64,000 nt of DNA, from positions 6,634,001 to 6,698,000 of the forward strand of contig JARUPY010000606.1 in the NCBI GenBank assembly GCA_029817715.1, in the 5' to 3' direction. Below the pieces are notes generated by a model. The model saw only the letters and a program-made list of their open reading frames with translations, was not told the origin of the DNA and ran no database searches. The stretch is from Melastoma dodecandrum (taxonomy: Eukaryota > Streptophyta > Magnoliopsida > Myrtales > Melastomataceae). Of this stretch, positions 1-10,449 are shown in pieces (position 1 is the stretch's first letter; each line of letters opens with the position of its first letter). The position numbers and the translations under genes were made by a program.

Positions 1-94
1 TTCCAAGGTAAACTTAAGTAATCAGCTGTTAGCCAGAAGTCCTAAAGAAAATGCCAAATTTTGGTGACTAACAACTTGGCTTTCTGAACTTCAG

Positions 95-551
95 TTGACA
101 CGTAAACTGAGTAAGATAATAGACAAGGAAGAAGAGAGGAAGATGGGGATTATCAATCCGAAGAGCATCAAAATGAAGGGCAACAAGTACCTGAGATACA
201 TGGGCTCCCTCACCACACCTCCCTGCACTCAAGGTGTAACCTGGTTCATCAACAAAAAGGTGTGATGTGTTTCTGATCAGTAACGTTCTCGCAACCGAAT
301 TGATACCTTTGCTCATGGGTTATATTAATATACCAGATAAGCACTGCTTCATGGGGACAAATAAACTTGTTACGTGATGCCGTTCACGACGTGAGTATCC
401 CATACACTAGTGTTCCTCTGGTTTTCTGGATGTCGTCCTTATACATGCTTCCCAAAATGGATTATTTCATTTGCAGTATGCAGAGAAGAATGCAAGGCCA
501 GTGCAGAAGCTTAATGGTCGAGACATCCACCTCTATCATTTCAATCATTAA
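95..551 (+). CDS. Alpha carbonic anhydrase, C-terminal exons (5' part outside window)
   Basis: Alpha-class carbonic anhydrases interconvert CO2 and bicarbonate with a His-bound zinc; plant members are usually secreted or plastidial. Three exons join in frame: 95-259, 337-390 and 477-551, each with AG/GT borders and ending in TAA. The first holds the family hallmark [16 protein letters not shown]. The second gives [10 protein letters not shown] and the third [16 protein letters not shown], both matching the usual C-terminal region. About 97 residues are visible. The zinc-binding histidines lie in exons upstream of the window, so activity cannot be judged. The position usually reading VRTVSREQ is ISTASWGQ here, a mild divergence. 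No frameshift is seen in the visible part. The family call is firm; the exact paralogue is not. Confidence 0.85.
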
Positions 552-1530
552 GGGAACTTACTATATCATAAATATTCGTCTGAAATAATAACTAGTTTAA
601 GGCAGCCCCGTATGTATGTAATCAACGTTCTTAATCTTAATAATCGCAATTTCTTCCTTTATGATCTTCAAATGGTTGATATTTTCCCTGGTTTTCGGGC
701 CTAACGTCATGGCCTACGGTGAAATGATCCTGATTTTCTTCTCGGCCCATTATAACTAACGGTTGCGGTTGCGGGAGATCAAAACGACCCCCAGGTGGAG
801 GAAACAAGGTTTCTACGCGGTCGGTCGGACTGAAGGGGGATGATGCCGAACACCGGGAAAGGCAAACGACGCAGAGTCTTGGAACCACCTGCCTTCCTTC
901 CGTCATGGCTGCAATCAACCGCGGGGACAATGAAGGCCACGTGCTTGGTAACTCATCTTACTACTACTACTCCTATATTATAACTCTCAGGTTGAGTTTC
1001 TTTGTATTGATTTGTCTTACTAGGGGATTGTATCAGTGGTTAGGTCAGCCGTCAAGCCATTTACCTCCTTTTCTTTTTGTTTCTTTAGAGATAAGGAAGC
1101 TTTGAAATGCAAAGTTGTATTGCAACAAGCCCACAACCCATCCCTAAGATCAGCTCCCTTGCATTCCTTTTTACCAACGTCCCTTGCTTCCTTTGTAATT
1201 CTGCAGCACAAGCCAAACTCTTCTCCCAACCAAATCCAGCCAACTTTAGTACAATTCTCCATGCAACACTCTGCCAGCGTAATCTCTCAAATAGAGCTCG
1301 AGAGACATGAGATTATACGGTTGATGGAATGGCCTTTTTAACACGAAGGCAAATTTTTCGTAATTTTCTTTTTTGGGGATCTTACGGAGAATGAGTTGAA
1401 CCGTCATTTTCAAGGGACTCTCGGCTTGAACCTGATTGATATTCGAGTGTTGGAAGTATGCTTTTGCAATGTCCCTTAGCTCGGTTGGTTGACAACGGAT
1501 GAAATTTCTGTTGTTTTCATTCTTTTGCAG
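552..1530. other. Spacer between carbonic anhydrase and ankyrin remnant
   Basis: No recognisable gene. There is a short TAC/ACT run near 960-972 and an open frame at 1036-1341 without a known motif. The stretch from about 1080 to 1520 could include the decayed upstream part of the ankyrin gene that follows, but nothing aligns clearly. Confidence 0.4.
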
Positions 1531-2403
1531 AATACAATTTGGATATGATGCTGAAGGATGGATATGATGTCTCAGATGTCTTGGATAGCTTGAACATCGG
1601 CATTAATGAAACAGTGTATGATGATTTTCTGCCTCTGCATCTTGCTTCTGTTCATGGTGCACTCTCTTGTGAAAAGGTTTGGTTCCTAATCCTCTGCTTA
1701 ACAGGAACTCCTGGGCACATGTGGTTGGCTCGTTTTATACCTCTTTATCTGATTTAAACAGTTGGTATTGGATGTAGTTACTCTTGGAAAGAGGGGCGGG
1801 CTTAGAAGCCAAGGACACGTACAGGGTGATTCTCTGCATGCTGCTTGTATCGAGGGTACGACTACTCTGTCATTGCATATCCATCCTCGTGCTAATCTTC
1901 TCACGTTCCTTTTTGGATGTTTTTTTTTCCCTTGGAAGGCCACCTTGAAGTCATCCAACATCTGCTGAACGCTGCTCCAAGTCCACATGTTATCAAGTGA
2001 ATGGTGAACATGGTTGAATTGGCTGAATTGGAATCTGCAGAAACCCCAAGCTCAAGCAGAAATTGCCGATTTCATGTTTCTCCAAGCAACCATAAGTAAT
2101 TCGTGAGATAAATCGGATGTAGTTCCGACGGGGAAGTTCTTCTATCATCCCCTTCATCATGCTGCTAGAGGAGGCCATTGCGAGGCTATAAAAATATTGC
2201 TGCCCGCCGGAGCCGATCCTAGAATAAGAGACACAATTGATAAGGTGTGTTAGATGAAGCTCTTTCACGTTAGAATTCTAGTCATGAACATCTCTCTTTA
2301 CTCAACGCTTAATTATGAACAGCTCCCAGGCCGACTTGCTTGATGATGGTACTGAAGCAAAAAGGATTCTCGAAGAATTCGACGGCAATGTTCCTCATCA
2401 GTA
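1531..2403 (+). pseudogene. Ankyrin-repeat protein remnant
   Basis: Pieces of ankyrin repeats appear in order on the plus strand. An exon after a TTTTGCAG acceptor at 1531 reads DDFLPLHLASVHGA. A piece near 1825-1855 reads GDSLHAACIEG. Another near 1938-2000 reads GHLEVIQHLLNAA, and one near 2148-2245 reads PLHHAARGGHCEAIKILL followed by GADPRIRD. A closing segment has DLLDDGTEAKRILEE and stops at TAG 2401-2403. Ankyrin repeats mediate protein contacts. The frame changes between pieces: GLEAKD and GDSLHAACIEG lie in different frames around 1800-1830. The normal AGADVN-type linkers are partly missing and no clear start exon is visible. I therefore call it a decayed gene or fragment; a badly spliced real gene is possible. 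Confidence 0.55.
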
Positions 2404-2823
2404 GTCCTGCGGTGAGTTTTCTGACACTGGAATGAAGCCTGTTGGAGACATCACGTAGTTTTCTGTTAGGATAGCAGTGAAACCAGGTTGCTGATTCAGT
2501 CAAGGGTGCATACAGTGTCACGAGTTTCTGCATGCCAGTCTGTGTAGTCGCGGATGCACTACATTGAGACATGCAGTTGGATCAACTTCGACACGCTATC
2601 AGGAAGTCATTTCTCGACTACAACAAGTAGGAATATAATGCCATATACAGGAACAATCAAAGGTGGAATTGTTTTCTTAACTACACAGAATCAACCTGAT
2701 CATGTCACAGCCAATAAAGGGGACAAGCAGACAATTTTTATTACCATATTACACAACGCAAATCTACACGTCCTGTGCCATGCTAAGATTTTCTCTTCTG
2801 GATACAATTCCGGTCCAGCAGAA
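2404..2823. other. Spacer and probable 3' UTR of the RABC gene
   Basis: No coding signal on either strand. The right part most likely holds the 3' UTR of the minus-strand RABC gene, since its stop codon is at 2824. Confidence 0.4.
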
Positions 2824-4104
2824 TCACCCAGAGCAGCAGGAGGAAGTTGGCTGTTTGTCCTGCTTTTGCTTTATGATGTTCCGCTTCATCGCTGATGATC
2901 CTTCGTCCAAGAGATCGGGGTCTTCCATGATTTTCAGCACGAGTTCTTCGAAGCATTTCTCAATGTTGTCCCGAGTCTTCGCACTGCATTCATGGAACAG
3001 GCATCCTGTTTCTTCTGCAAGCACCATCCCTTCTTTCATAGTCACAACCCTCTCAGAATCCTACATGAAATAAAAACTATCGGGAATCGAGGGATGTGTT
3101 GAAGCCAAAATCAAATGTTTTTTGGGTGGATTTGATCCAAACGTTTGGTGAGATTAGAGTACAAAAGACTCACCTTGTCAACTTTATTCCCAACGAGCAT
3201 CTTCACATAGTTGTGATTAGTCGAATAGAGTTCCACCTCTTTGGCCCATATGTCACCCAGGTTCGTGAAGGACTCTCTATTCGTGACATCGTAAACTGCG
3301 AGATGGAAACAAACATTACAGTTATACAAACCGTGGAAGGGAGTTTAAAGTGCTTTACGTTTGGACAAGTTGATGCTGTACATGCCTAGGATGATGCCTT
3401 GGACGTTCCGGTAGTACGAGCTTGTTAAAGTCCTAAACTTCTCTTGCCCCGCTGCAATGCATACACGGTGTCAACCGATCAGATAAGAACTTTTCATTAT
3501 GGCACAACCCCCTGTTGATCTTCTACAACATTCAGACCAACTCCGAGAGATTCATTCTGAAGTCCTAAAACTGAAGGGGAATGCAATAAAAACGAAGGCG
3601 CACTTGACCACAAGGAATCCTATAGCTTGAGAATCAACACCAACCATGGGAGACAAAGAAAGGTGTAGGGATTGATTAGGCTAACCAGTGTCCCAAATTG
3701 TCAACTTGAGTCTCTTCCCACCAACTTTTAGAAGCTTGATCTTGAAGTCCACCCCTGCAAACATAAAAAATAACAAGACAACCCCAAACAAAGAATACAT
3801 GTGGACCCACCTCAGTATGAACTGAACCACATGCATAGATCCGACTTTCCCAGAAACCCAACAACTCAAATCACTTCAACATTGCAGTAACAGAAAAAAG
3901 TTGCGATTTTTTTTTCTTTTCTGAGAGGGGCAAGGGGGAGGCAGTCATGGTTTAGTAGTTATTACCAATGGTGGGGGAGACATCCTCGGCGGAGGAGGAG
4001 ATGTAGGTGAGGAGGAGGCTGCTCTTGCCAACCCCAGAATCCCCAATCAACAAGATCTTGAATGACAGATCGGGGCTGTTGTTCCCCTGCCCTGAAGAAC
4101 CCAT
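2824..4104 (-). CDS. RABC (Rab18-like) small GTPase
   Basis: A membrane-traffic GTPase of the plant RABC group, cycling between GDP and GTP forms on the cytosolic side of membranes. Five exons join in frame: 4104-3966, 3754-3686, 3451-3386, 3295-3174 and 3060-2824, giving 210 residues, the normal length. All nucleotide-binding boxes are present: GDSGVGKS (residues 21-28), Thr45 in SPTIG, WDTGAQE-region motif DTAGQ assembled across an intron, NKVD and ECSAK. The C-terminus is CCSG, a double-cysteine geranylgeranylation signal. Switch II reads QEKFRT rather than QERFRT and is followed by NVQGIIL. Start chosen because MGSSGQ matches the family N-terminus. Intron 3 has a GC rather than GT donor (see findings). 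RABC2 is likelier than RABC1 because of the ISSSAED segment; this is inference. Confidence 0.93.
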
Positions 4105-5688
4105 CTTCTTTCTCACCTCCTCCTTAACCTTCTTCCCTTTCTTTTTTCTCCTACACTCCCAACTCCCGGTGATTTCCTTATCCCTCAGGATCAGAAACCA
4201 CTCTTGCACGATCCCAACTAACACTGTACAAATGTAAGAAGAGAGCGACAGCAATGAGTGGGAAGAAGAAAGACCAGACCAACTCAAAATCTTTGGGAAT
4301 GGGATCGGCCCAGAGAAAGTACTTGAAAGATAAAGAAAAAGGCGAAAATGCCTGATTAATTTCAGAAAATTGGATTATGATGTCAACTAACACAAACGAC
4401 ATCAAATTCCCACTGTCCCCACCACCACCACCTCCTCCTCCTCCTCCTCATCATCATATCCCAAAAAGAAGGTCAAGAAAAAGAATATACCCACCCCGGT
4501 CATCATTCTAGCAAATACAGAGATTCACCAAAATGAAAAGAAGCCCTGAAAATAAAATGGAAAAGAAAAAATCAACAATAATGTCAAGAAGAAACATGGA
4601 GGAGGAGGAGGATAAGATGATGGGCGTTTAGCCTCCTGCTATTTTAACTTGTGGGGATGAAATGTGGTCTTGTCGCTTTTCTAGGAGACAGGCGATTTGG
4701 TCGTGGTCTTTGAGGGGGATGTCCTCATTTTAATTGCTACCCGACAAAAAGACTCCCCTCCCTCCCCTAAGGTGGTGAGACAGAGCCCCCCCCCCCCACA
4801 AATGACTGGTCAAACAAACTTTCATTTGCCCAAAACATGTACAGCAAAAAAAAAAAAAAAAGCAAAATACCCACTAATCAAAAGAAAAATTATTGAGAGC
4901 CGAAGAAGAACACGTCACGCCACCACCAGAGGAGATGGGCTTTTTGGCCCATTAATGGGCATTGGCTAACGGGCCTAAGTTATGTAGAGTCCAGCATTGG
5001 CCCACAAATAATCGGGCCCAATCACTTCTTTTTTAATTAAAAAAAAAAGAGGAAAAGAAGAAGAAGAATAAATTGAAATTGGCCGGCCGGAAAAGATTGG
5101 GTCCGATCTCAGTTCAATTAATGGTCCTAGATATTATTATTGACCGAGCCAACCACGACGCGGTTCGAAGTTAAGACTAAAACTTGACACTCGAAAGACT
5201 GACCCGTGGCGAAACGTCATTGGTTTTAAAAGAAATTTTGCAAATACGACATTAACTTTTAAAATCATTTGTTTAACGTCTCTAACTCGTTAGTTCAAAC
5301 AGCGAGCTCATGATTGCTCATACTAAGCTTTTTAAATCAAATCGCTAAGCAACTTGCTAAAAAAAGGACTAGAATGAACAAGTGTGAGCGTAATCTTTTA
5401 TGAAAAAACGAGTTGTTGGAGAATTTCTTCTATTAAAGAAAATATAACTTTTAAAATAAAGAGATAAATAAAATTAAAAAATGTTTTTCTTTTTAAAATC
5501 ACTACTACTTTCTTTTTGTTAAAATAAAGGAAATCACCACTTTCTTCTTGTTAAATTAAAAGAATGAATACAAGTGAAAGGAAAAAAAAAATGAAGTGTT
5601 ATTTTTTTTTTGAAAATCAATATTTTCTTTTTGTAAAAATAAAAGGACAAATAAAATTGAAAGGAAAAAGATTCACTTATTTTTTTAA
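4105..5688. other. Upstream region of RABC and AT-rich spacer
   Basis: The first few hundred bases are the probable promoter and leader of the minus-strand RABC gene, with a CT/CTC-rich run at 4420-4452. A poly-C run (about 4786-4797) and a poly-A run (about 4846-4861) follow. From 5220 on the sequence is AT-rich, with alternating TTTTCTTTTT and AAAATAAA blocks and no coding signal. Confidence 0.5.
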
Positions 5689-5866
5689 GACAAATTATCG
5701 ATTTTTGGCCCAACGTATAAGCCAACTTTCTGTGACATATCGTTTAAAAAGTTTTAGTTGTGGCCCTATCTTCATTTTATTTTTTGATTTGGCCTAATAC
5801 CCGACGTCCGTTAAGCGTTGCATACGTATCTTTGACGGACATTTACAATGGCCTACGTGGCTCTAT
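5689..5866 (+). repeat. Left terminal inverted repeat
   Basis: Starts GACAAATTATCG and ends near GTGGCTCTA. Matches the reverse complement of 6579-6758 along its full length with small substitutions and one short indel near base 45. Confidence 0.8.
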
Positions 5867-6029
5867 TTCCGGATTAAAATATTAAAAATGAGTCAAAGTC
5901 AACCCTGCTACAATGTACAGGAAAACTCTCTTTCTTTCCTCGCTGTCTGGTCCGTCACCTGTGTCCAGGTCAAGTTTGTTCCAAAAGGAGGAGGTCCATC
6001 GAATCTTCTTCCTTGTGTTGCCGCCATAG

Positions 6030-6573
6030 TTGATTGATCTCTCCTCATGGCTACCCACCTCCACCCAGTTCCTCCTCTCCCCATTTGCCACCTCCTTCCT
6101 GGCTTCCTCCTCCTCCAACTCCACCTTCTCCTTCTCCGTCTACTACCAAAACCTCACCCCTATCACCGTCGTCTGGTCCTCATCCCCCGTTCCCTCCTCC
6201 TCCTCCCTCTCCATCTCCTCCTCCCCCTCTCTCCTCTACCTCAACACTTCCTCCGGCCGCAACGCCTCCCTGGTAACCCCTCCGCCTCCTCCTCCAACTC
6301 CACCGTCTCCCTCTCCCTTCGCGACGACGGCTGCCTCATCCTCGGGAGTGGCTGGCGGAGCTTCGACTACCCGACCGACACCTTCCTCTCCGGCCAAACC
6401 ATGAATGGGACGGGGTTGGTCTCCCTGAACGGTAGGTTCTCCTTCGATGGCGAGGTCCTCACATTCAATGACACTGATGTTTATTGGCCTGGTTATAACG
6501 AGAATAAGTTCCTTGAGCTCAGCCCTATCGGGGATTTTCAAGTTGATGAGCCACGTAACGTTTCCCTGAAAAA
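6030..6573 (+). pseudogene. Captured G-type lectin (S-receptor-like kinase) domain fragment
   Basis: Inside the inverted-repeat element, the plus strand encodes part of a bulb-lectin domain of a G-type lectin receptor-like kinase, a class of plasma-membrane receptors. Seen motifs are FSFSVYYQNLTPITVVWSSS, LYLNTSSG, then SLSLRDDGCLILGSGWRSFD, YPTDTFLSGQTMNGTG and LSPIGDFQV. The first half lies in the frame from 6030; the second half lies in a frame shifted by one near 6262-6280, so the fragment is broken. There is no signal peptide, PAN/EGF, transmembrane or kinase part. It begins directly after the left inverted repeat and stops at the right one, which fits capture by the transposon rather than an independent gene. 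It might still be transcribed and act as a small-RNA source; that is speculation. Confidence 0.75.
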
Positions 6574-6578
6574 AAAAA

Positions 6579-6758
6579 TAGAGCCACGTAGGACATCGTA
6601 AATGTCCGTCAACGACACGTCTGCAGCGCTTAACGGACATCGGGTATTAGGCCAAATCAAAAAATAAAATGGAGATTGGGCCACAACTAAAACTCTTTAA
6701 ACGATATGCCACATAAGAAAGTTGGCCCATACATTGAGCCAAAAATCGATAATTTGTC
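6579..6758 (-). repeat. Right terminal inverted repeat
   Basis: Inverted partner of 5689-5866, beginning TAGAGCCACGTAGG and ending CGATAATTTGTC on the plus strand. A short A-run separates it from the captured gene fragment. Confidence 0.8.
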
Positions 6759-7568
6759 TTTGGTTGAAGTAGCGATTTATTCTTACCATTCAACTAGCAA
6801 CTATGTTGAAATAACACAAGCGAACATGTTTTGAATTTGGCTTTGAATTGAACCTCCCGCGATAGCAATTCAACCAAAAGTAGTGATATTGTGGAACAAT
6901 GAAAACTTACTATATCTCTTCGATTAAAGTGCAAATGATAGGAAATTGACCGTCAACAGTCGAATTCCTCTTCTATCAGTGCTGTCCAATATGTTAGTGT
7001 TATCGACAACACTGTCTGGTTTAAGGGCGAACATGACTCGATGAATGGAGGGGTCCCTCCAACACAAACACAAAATCAATGTTGAGTCAACATTCATCTA
7101 AAAAGTCACGATAAATACAATATTAAATTTGCTACTTGATACAACGATTTTACGTGATCCGATTAAAAAATATAAAATCACTACATCAAATAATAATTTC
7201 ATTAAAAATTGCGTCATAAATTCCTACGTGAACCAAATTGATTTAATAAACGATTTTATCAGGGCATATTTAAATTATTAGTGTTGAAAATAAAAATATA
7301 CAGTACGTCATGCGGAGGAAATACGAGCTCGGGGCAAATCTAAACATCGTCCATACAAGAATCAAGACAAACAAATCTTCAAAAATCTTATCTACGAAAA
7401 ATCTCAGTCCCTCGAGCATTCCAAGCCACATACATCACCAATCAGGAAAGGGCCAAAATTCTTTTCCCAAAGGTATGTGTGTTACACAGATCGTACATTA
7501 TCGGAAGATCTTTACTTTAAGGCAGGCAAACATAACTCGATTGTGTTTTCCTTTTTTGACTTCCATCC
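6759..7568. other. AT-rich upstream region of the UGT gene
   Basis: No coding signal. It is the likely promoter and leader of the downstream glycosyltransferase, with TATA-like ATAAAAATATACAG near 7288. No specific operator can be assigned. Confidence 0.45.
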
Positions 7569-9020
7569 ATGCCTTCTCACTTCCTACTCGTTCCTCTCAT
7601 GGCCCAGGGCCACATGATCCCCATGTTCGACATCGCTCGATTGTTTGCCTCCCGCGGCGTCAAAGTAACCCTCGTTACCACCCCGGCAAATGCCTCCCGT
7701 TTTACCTCGGTCGCTGCCCGGTCCATTGCTGCCGGCCTTGATATCCGCGTCGTCGTGCTAGAATTTCCTGTTGCCAAAGCTGGATTACCTGATGGATGCG
7801 AGAACTTGGACACAATCCCCTCCCCTGAGATGGCCGGGAAGTTTCTCGAAGCGACAGAGTTCCTTCGCCAGCCGCTTGAGGAGTTGTTCTCGCGGCTCGA
7901 GCCGAGGCCAAACTGTGTGGTTTCTGATGCGTTCTTGCCATTCACCTATGAGGTCGCGCAGGAATTCGGGGTACCGCGGATCGCATTTAATGGGCTAAGC
8001 TGTTTCTGCCTTTTGGGCATGTACTGCGCCCGAACATCCGGGGTGTTTGAGAAGGTGTCCAGCGACACGGAGAAGTTTGTCATCCCTGGTTTTCCAGACG
8101 CGATAGAATTCAATCGGCTACAGATACAGACGAAGAGCTACTTCGGGTCCCCCAAATTTTTCGCGAAGATATTGGAGACCCTTGCAGGCTCGTATGGGAT
8201 GATTGTAAACAGCTTCAAAGAACTCGAGCCTGCATATACCAAAGCATACAGAAAGGTCAAGGGGGACAAGCTTTGGGTTATAGGTCCTGTTTCTTCTTAC
8301 AACAAAGACTATGCCGACAAGGCCGAGAGAGGTAACAAACCGGCAAAAGATGCCGAGGAATGCACAAGATGGCTGGATAAGCAGGAGAAGGGCTCAGTCT
8401 TATATGCCTGCATGGGAAGCCTATGTAATCTTAAGGTAGATCAGCTGAAGGAGCTCGCAATGGGATTGGAAGAGTCGATGAGACCGTTCATTTGGGCTAT
8501 TCGGGGGAACTACGACCTACAAGAATTGGAGGATTGGGTTTCGCAGACCGGGTACGAGGAGAAGCTTGCCGGTAGAGGCTTCTTGATAAGAGGATGGTCC
8601 CCTCAGGTGCTCATACTGTCACATCCTTCAGTGGGTGGATTCCTTACGCACTGCGGGTGGAACTCGACACTGGAAGGGATATCATCTGGGACCCCGCTGC
8701 TGACGTGGCCGTTGTTCGGGGACCAGTTCTATAACGAGAAATTAGTGGTGGAGGTGGTCAAGACAGGTGTAAGCATAGGCGCGGAGGTTCCCATTGGGTG
8801 GGGCAACGAGGAGAAGTTGTTGGGTGTGATGGTGACGAGGGAGGACGTGAGGAGGGGTGTCCAGAGGCTGATGGATGAAGGAGACGAGGGCGAGGAGCTT
8901 CGGAGGAGGGCACGAGAGCTGGCCGAACTCGCGAAGAAGGCAATGGATGAAGGAGGGTCCTCATACGTTGATTTGTCCCTGTTAATAAGTGAAATCATGG
9001 AAAACTGCCACTTCAAATAG
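7569..9020 (+). CDS. UDP-glycosyltransferase, UGT73-like
   Basis: A family 1 glycosyltransferase that moves a sugar, usually glucose, from a UDP-sugar to small acceptors such as terpenoids, steroids or phenolics in the cytosol. A single exon of 483 residues, normal length, starts at MPSHFLLVPL. The catalytic His is H15 in MAQGHMIP, with the partner Asp at D120 in VVSDAF. The 44-residue PSPG donor-binding box runs from W343 (WSPQVLILSH) through HCGWNST (361-367) to Q386. The end of the box reads FGDQ, with Asp at position 43 where many glucosyltransferases have Glu; the final Gln that favours UDP-glucose is kept. Overall similarity (NLDTIPSPE, KFLEATEFL, FIWAIRG, FLIRGWSPQ) points to the UGT73 group, possibly UGT73C. 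The acceptor cannot be deduced. A decayed inverted copy lies immediately downstream. Confidence 0.95.
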   Translation: MPSHFLLVPLMAQGHMIPMFDIARLFASRGVKVTLVTTPANASRFTSVAARSIAAGLDIRVVVLEFPVAKAGLPDGCENLDTIPSPEMAGKFLEATEFLRQPLEELFSRLEPRPNCVVSDAFLPFTYEVAQEFGVPRIAFNGLSCFCLLGMYCARTSGVFEKVSSDTEKFVIPGFPDAIEFNRLQIQTKSYFGSPKFFAKILETLAGSYGMIVNSFKELEPAYTKAYRKVKGDKLWVIGPVSSYNKDYADKAERGNKPAKDAEECTRWLDKQEKGSVLYACMGSLCNLKVDQLKELAMGLEESMRPFIWAIRGNYDLQELEDWVSQTGYEEKLAGRGFLIRGWSPQVLILSHPSVGGFLTHCGWNSTLEGISSGTPLLTWPLFGDQFYNEKLVVEVVKTGVSIGAEVPIGWGNEEKLLGVMVTREDVRRGVQRLMDEGDEGEELRRRARELAELAKKAMDEGGSSYVDLSLLISEIMENCHFK

Positions 9021-9049
9021 AAAGACGAGTTCATTACCAAGTACTCAAA

Positions 9050-10290
9050 TGTACGAGAATTTCAATCCTAAATGGGCCTAGGCCCATGAACAAGAGAGCC
9101 CAACATGATTTTGTGCTTTGATTGTTATTACGAATCCTTCGCCATGTCTTGGAGGAACGTCGTTGTAAGAACGCCATCTCTCTGAGTTTCTTTGCCCTGT
9201 CCCTCATCCCCACACCCTTTTCCTCGTTCATCAATTCCTCGACCGCTACCCTAACGTTGTCCCTCCTGATCGTCACCCTGAAATCCTCCTTCCCTAGATG
9301 TATCGTAGACTTCGTCCCCACAGACATCCCGACCCCCTGAAATCTGCATTATCACCTTCTCATTGAAGACCTGCTCTGCAAAGAGTGGCCAAGTAACCTT
9401 CGGCAACCCTGCGCTTGTCCCTTCCAGGCTCAGGTTCCATCTGCAGTGCGTCAAGAACCCTCCGAAAGCCCTGTGCGAGAGGATCAGGGCATGTGGGGCC
9501 CATCCCCTTACCAGGATCCCTCTTCCTCTCACTCCTTCCTCACACCGGTCTTCTCGTAACCAATCCTCCTCGTTTGCACCACGTATCACCCATGTGAGCA
9601 GCCTCCCACTTCCAAGCCGAATCCTCGTTCCGTCGTCTGTTCCAGTAGTACACGGTTGAGACTTCCTAGGCACACATAGAGTACAGAGTTATCTGCCTGC
9701 GAATCCAACCAGCTCATCGGGGGACACGTGCTCGTCGTGAGCCTTTTTTGTTGCCACTTTCCACCATGTCCGCCTCGTCCTTGTTGCACAACGTAAGTGG
9801 ACCGACACGCCACACTTTGCCTCCCTTCATCTCCTTGAGAGACTTCACAGAATCCCCCTCTAACCCTTGAAAATGTTGAGAATCATTCCATCGGCACTCT
9901 CTGCAGAAGCGAAGATCCTCCTCCCTAGCTTTCTGTCAATCGGGGTTCTTTCCAGGGTGGAGAACACTTGGCAATCGGGGAGACCAGGATCACCACCATG
10001 CCCGATCCCGACAACCCCTCATGTGCCTTGGAAACTAACAGATTACGAGTGCACACTTGAGTGAAACAACTCATTTCATTGAACAATATCCTCGGGATGC
10101 CTGAATTCAGCGCTACCTCCGTTGTCCAATCTAGGTACCTGTCACTAATAACAACTGTTTGTCGCGGACTTGCCTCCTCAATGAAACGATCTCGTGGAGC
10201 CGGATATCAAGTCCCGGCACAGAGGATGGTGGACCAGAACGGGTCAGCATTGGCGGGAGGATGGCCCAGGGCACATGAGAGGGACTAAAG
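9050..10290 (-). pseudogene. Decayed UGT73-like glycosyltransferase, inverted copy
   Basis: Convergent with the intact UGT, the minus strand encodes most of a second UGT in several frames. Visible pieces, N to C, are GLDIRLHEI, VVISDRYLDWTTEVALNSGI, PRILFNEMSCFTQVC, VFSTLERTPIDRKLGRRIFA, WRVGPLTLCNKDEADMVESG, then [40 protein letters not shown] and [14 protein letters not shown]. The PSPG core HCGWNS has become HCRWNL. There are at least four frame changes, and part of the N-terminal half is deleted. No open frame exceeds about 140 residues. It probably arose by inverted duplication of a UGT73 gene and then decayed. No function is expected. Confidence 0.85.
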
Positions 10291-10449
10291 ATGAAGTGAA
10301 GCTGATTATTACAAGCCCAAGGAGGGAAAATGAAATTGTAACTGGAGATGAATATGGGAAGTGTGTTGTGAATGTACAGTCCTTAATGAGAAGGTGATAG
10401 TACAGTCCATAAGGGTCGGGGTAGGGGTGGTGCAACATCGACATTGCAT

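Larger units (their letters stand above)
5689..6758. mobile_element. Non-autonomous DNA transposon with long inverted ends (Pack-MULE-like)
   Basis: Two blocks of about 180 bases, 5689-5866 and 6579-6758, are inverted copies of each other at roughly 85-90 percent identity by eye. Both begin (read inward) with GACAAATTATCGATTTTTGG. The block shares TTTTATTTTTTGATTTGGCC and TTGACGGACATTTAC. The 710-base interior is GC- and C-rich, unlike the AT-rich flanks, and carries part of a host receptor-kinase gene. No transposase is present. Long inverted ends around a captured gene piece are the hallmark of Pack-MULEs. MULEs normally leave 9-base target duplications; the 9-mers flanking here (TTTTTTTAA and TTTGGTTGA) agree at only six positions, so the superfamily call is inference. 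Confidence 0.7.

Noticed and set aside
6034..6276. Proline-rich open frame resembling an extensin
   Set aside because: Off-frame reading of C-rich lectin fragment DNA; the lectin frame explains the sequence.
5680..6767. 9-base target duplication of the lectin-carrying element
   Set aside because: The flanking 9-mers agree at only six positions, not enough to claim a duplication.
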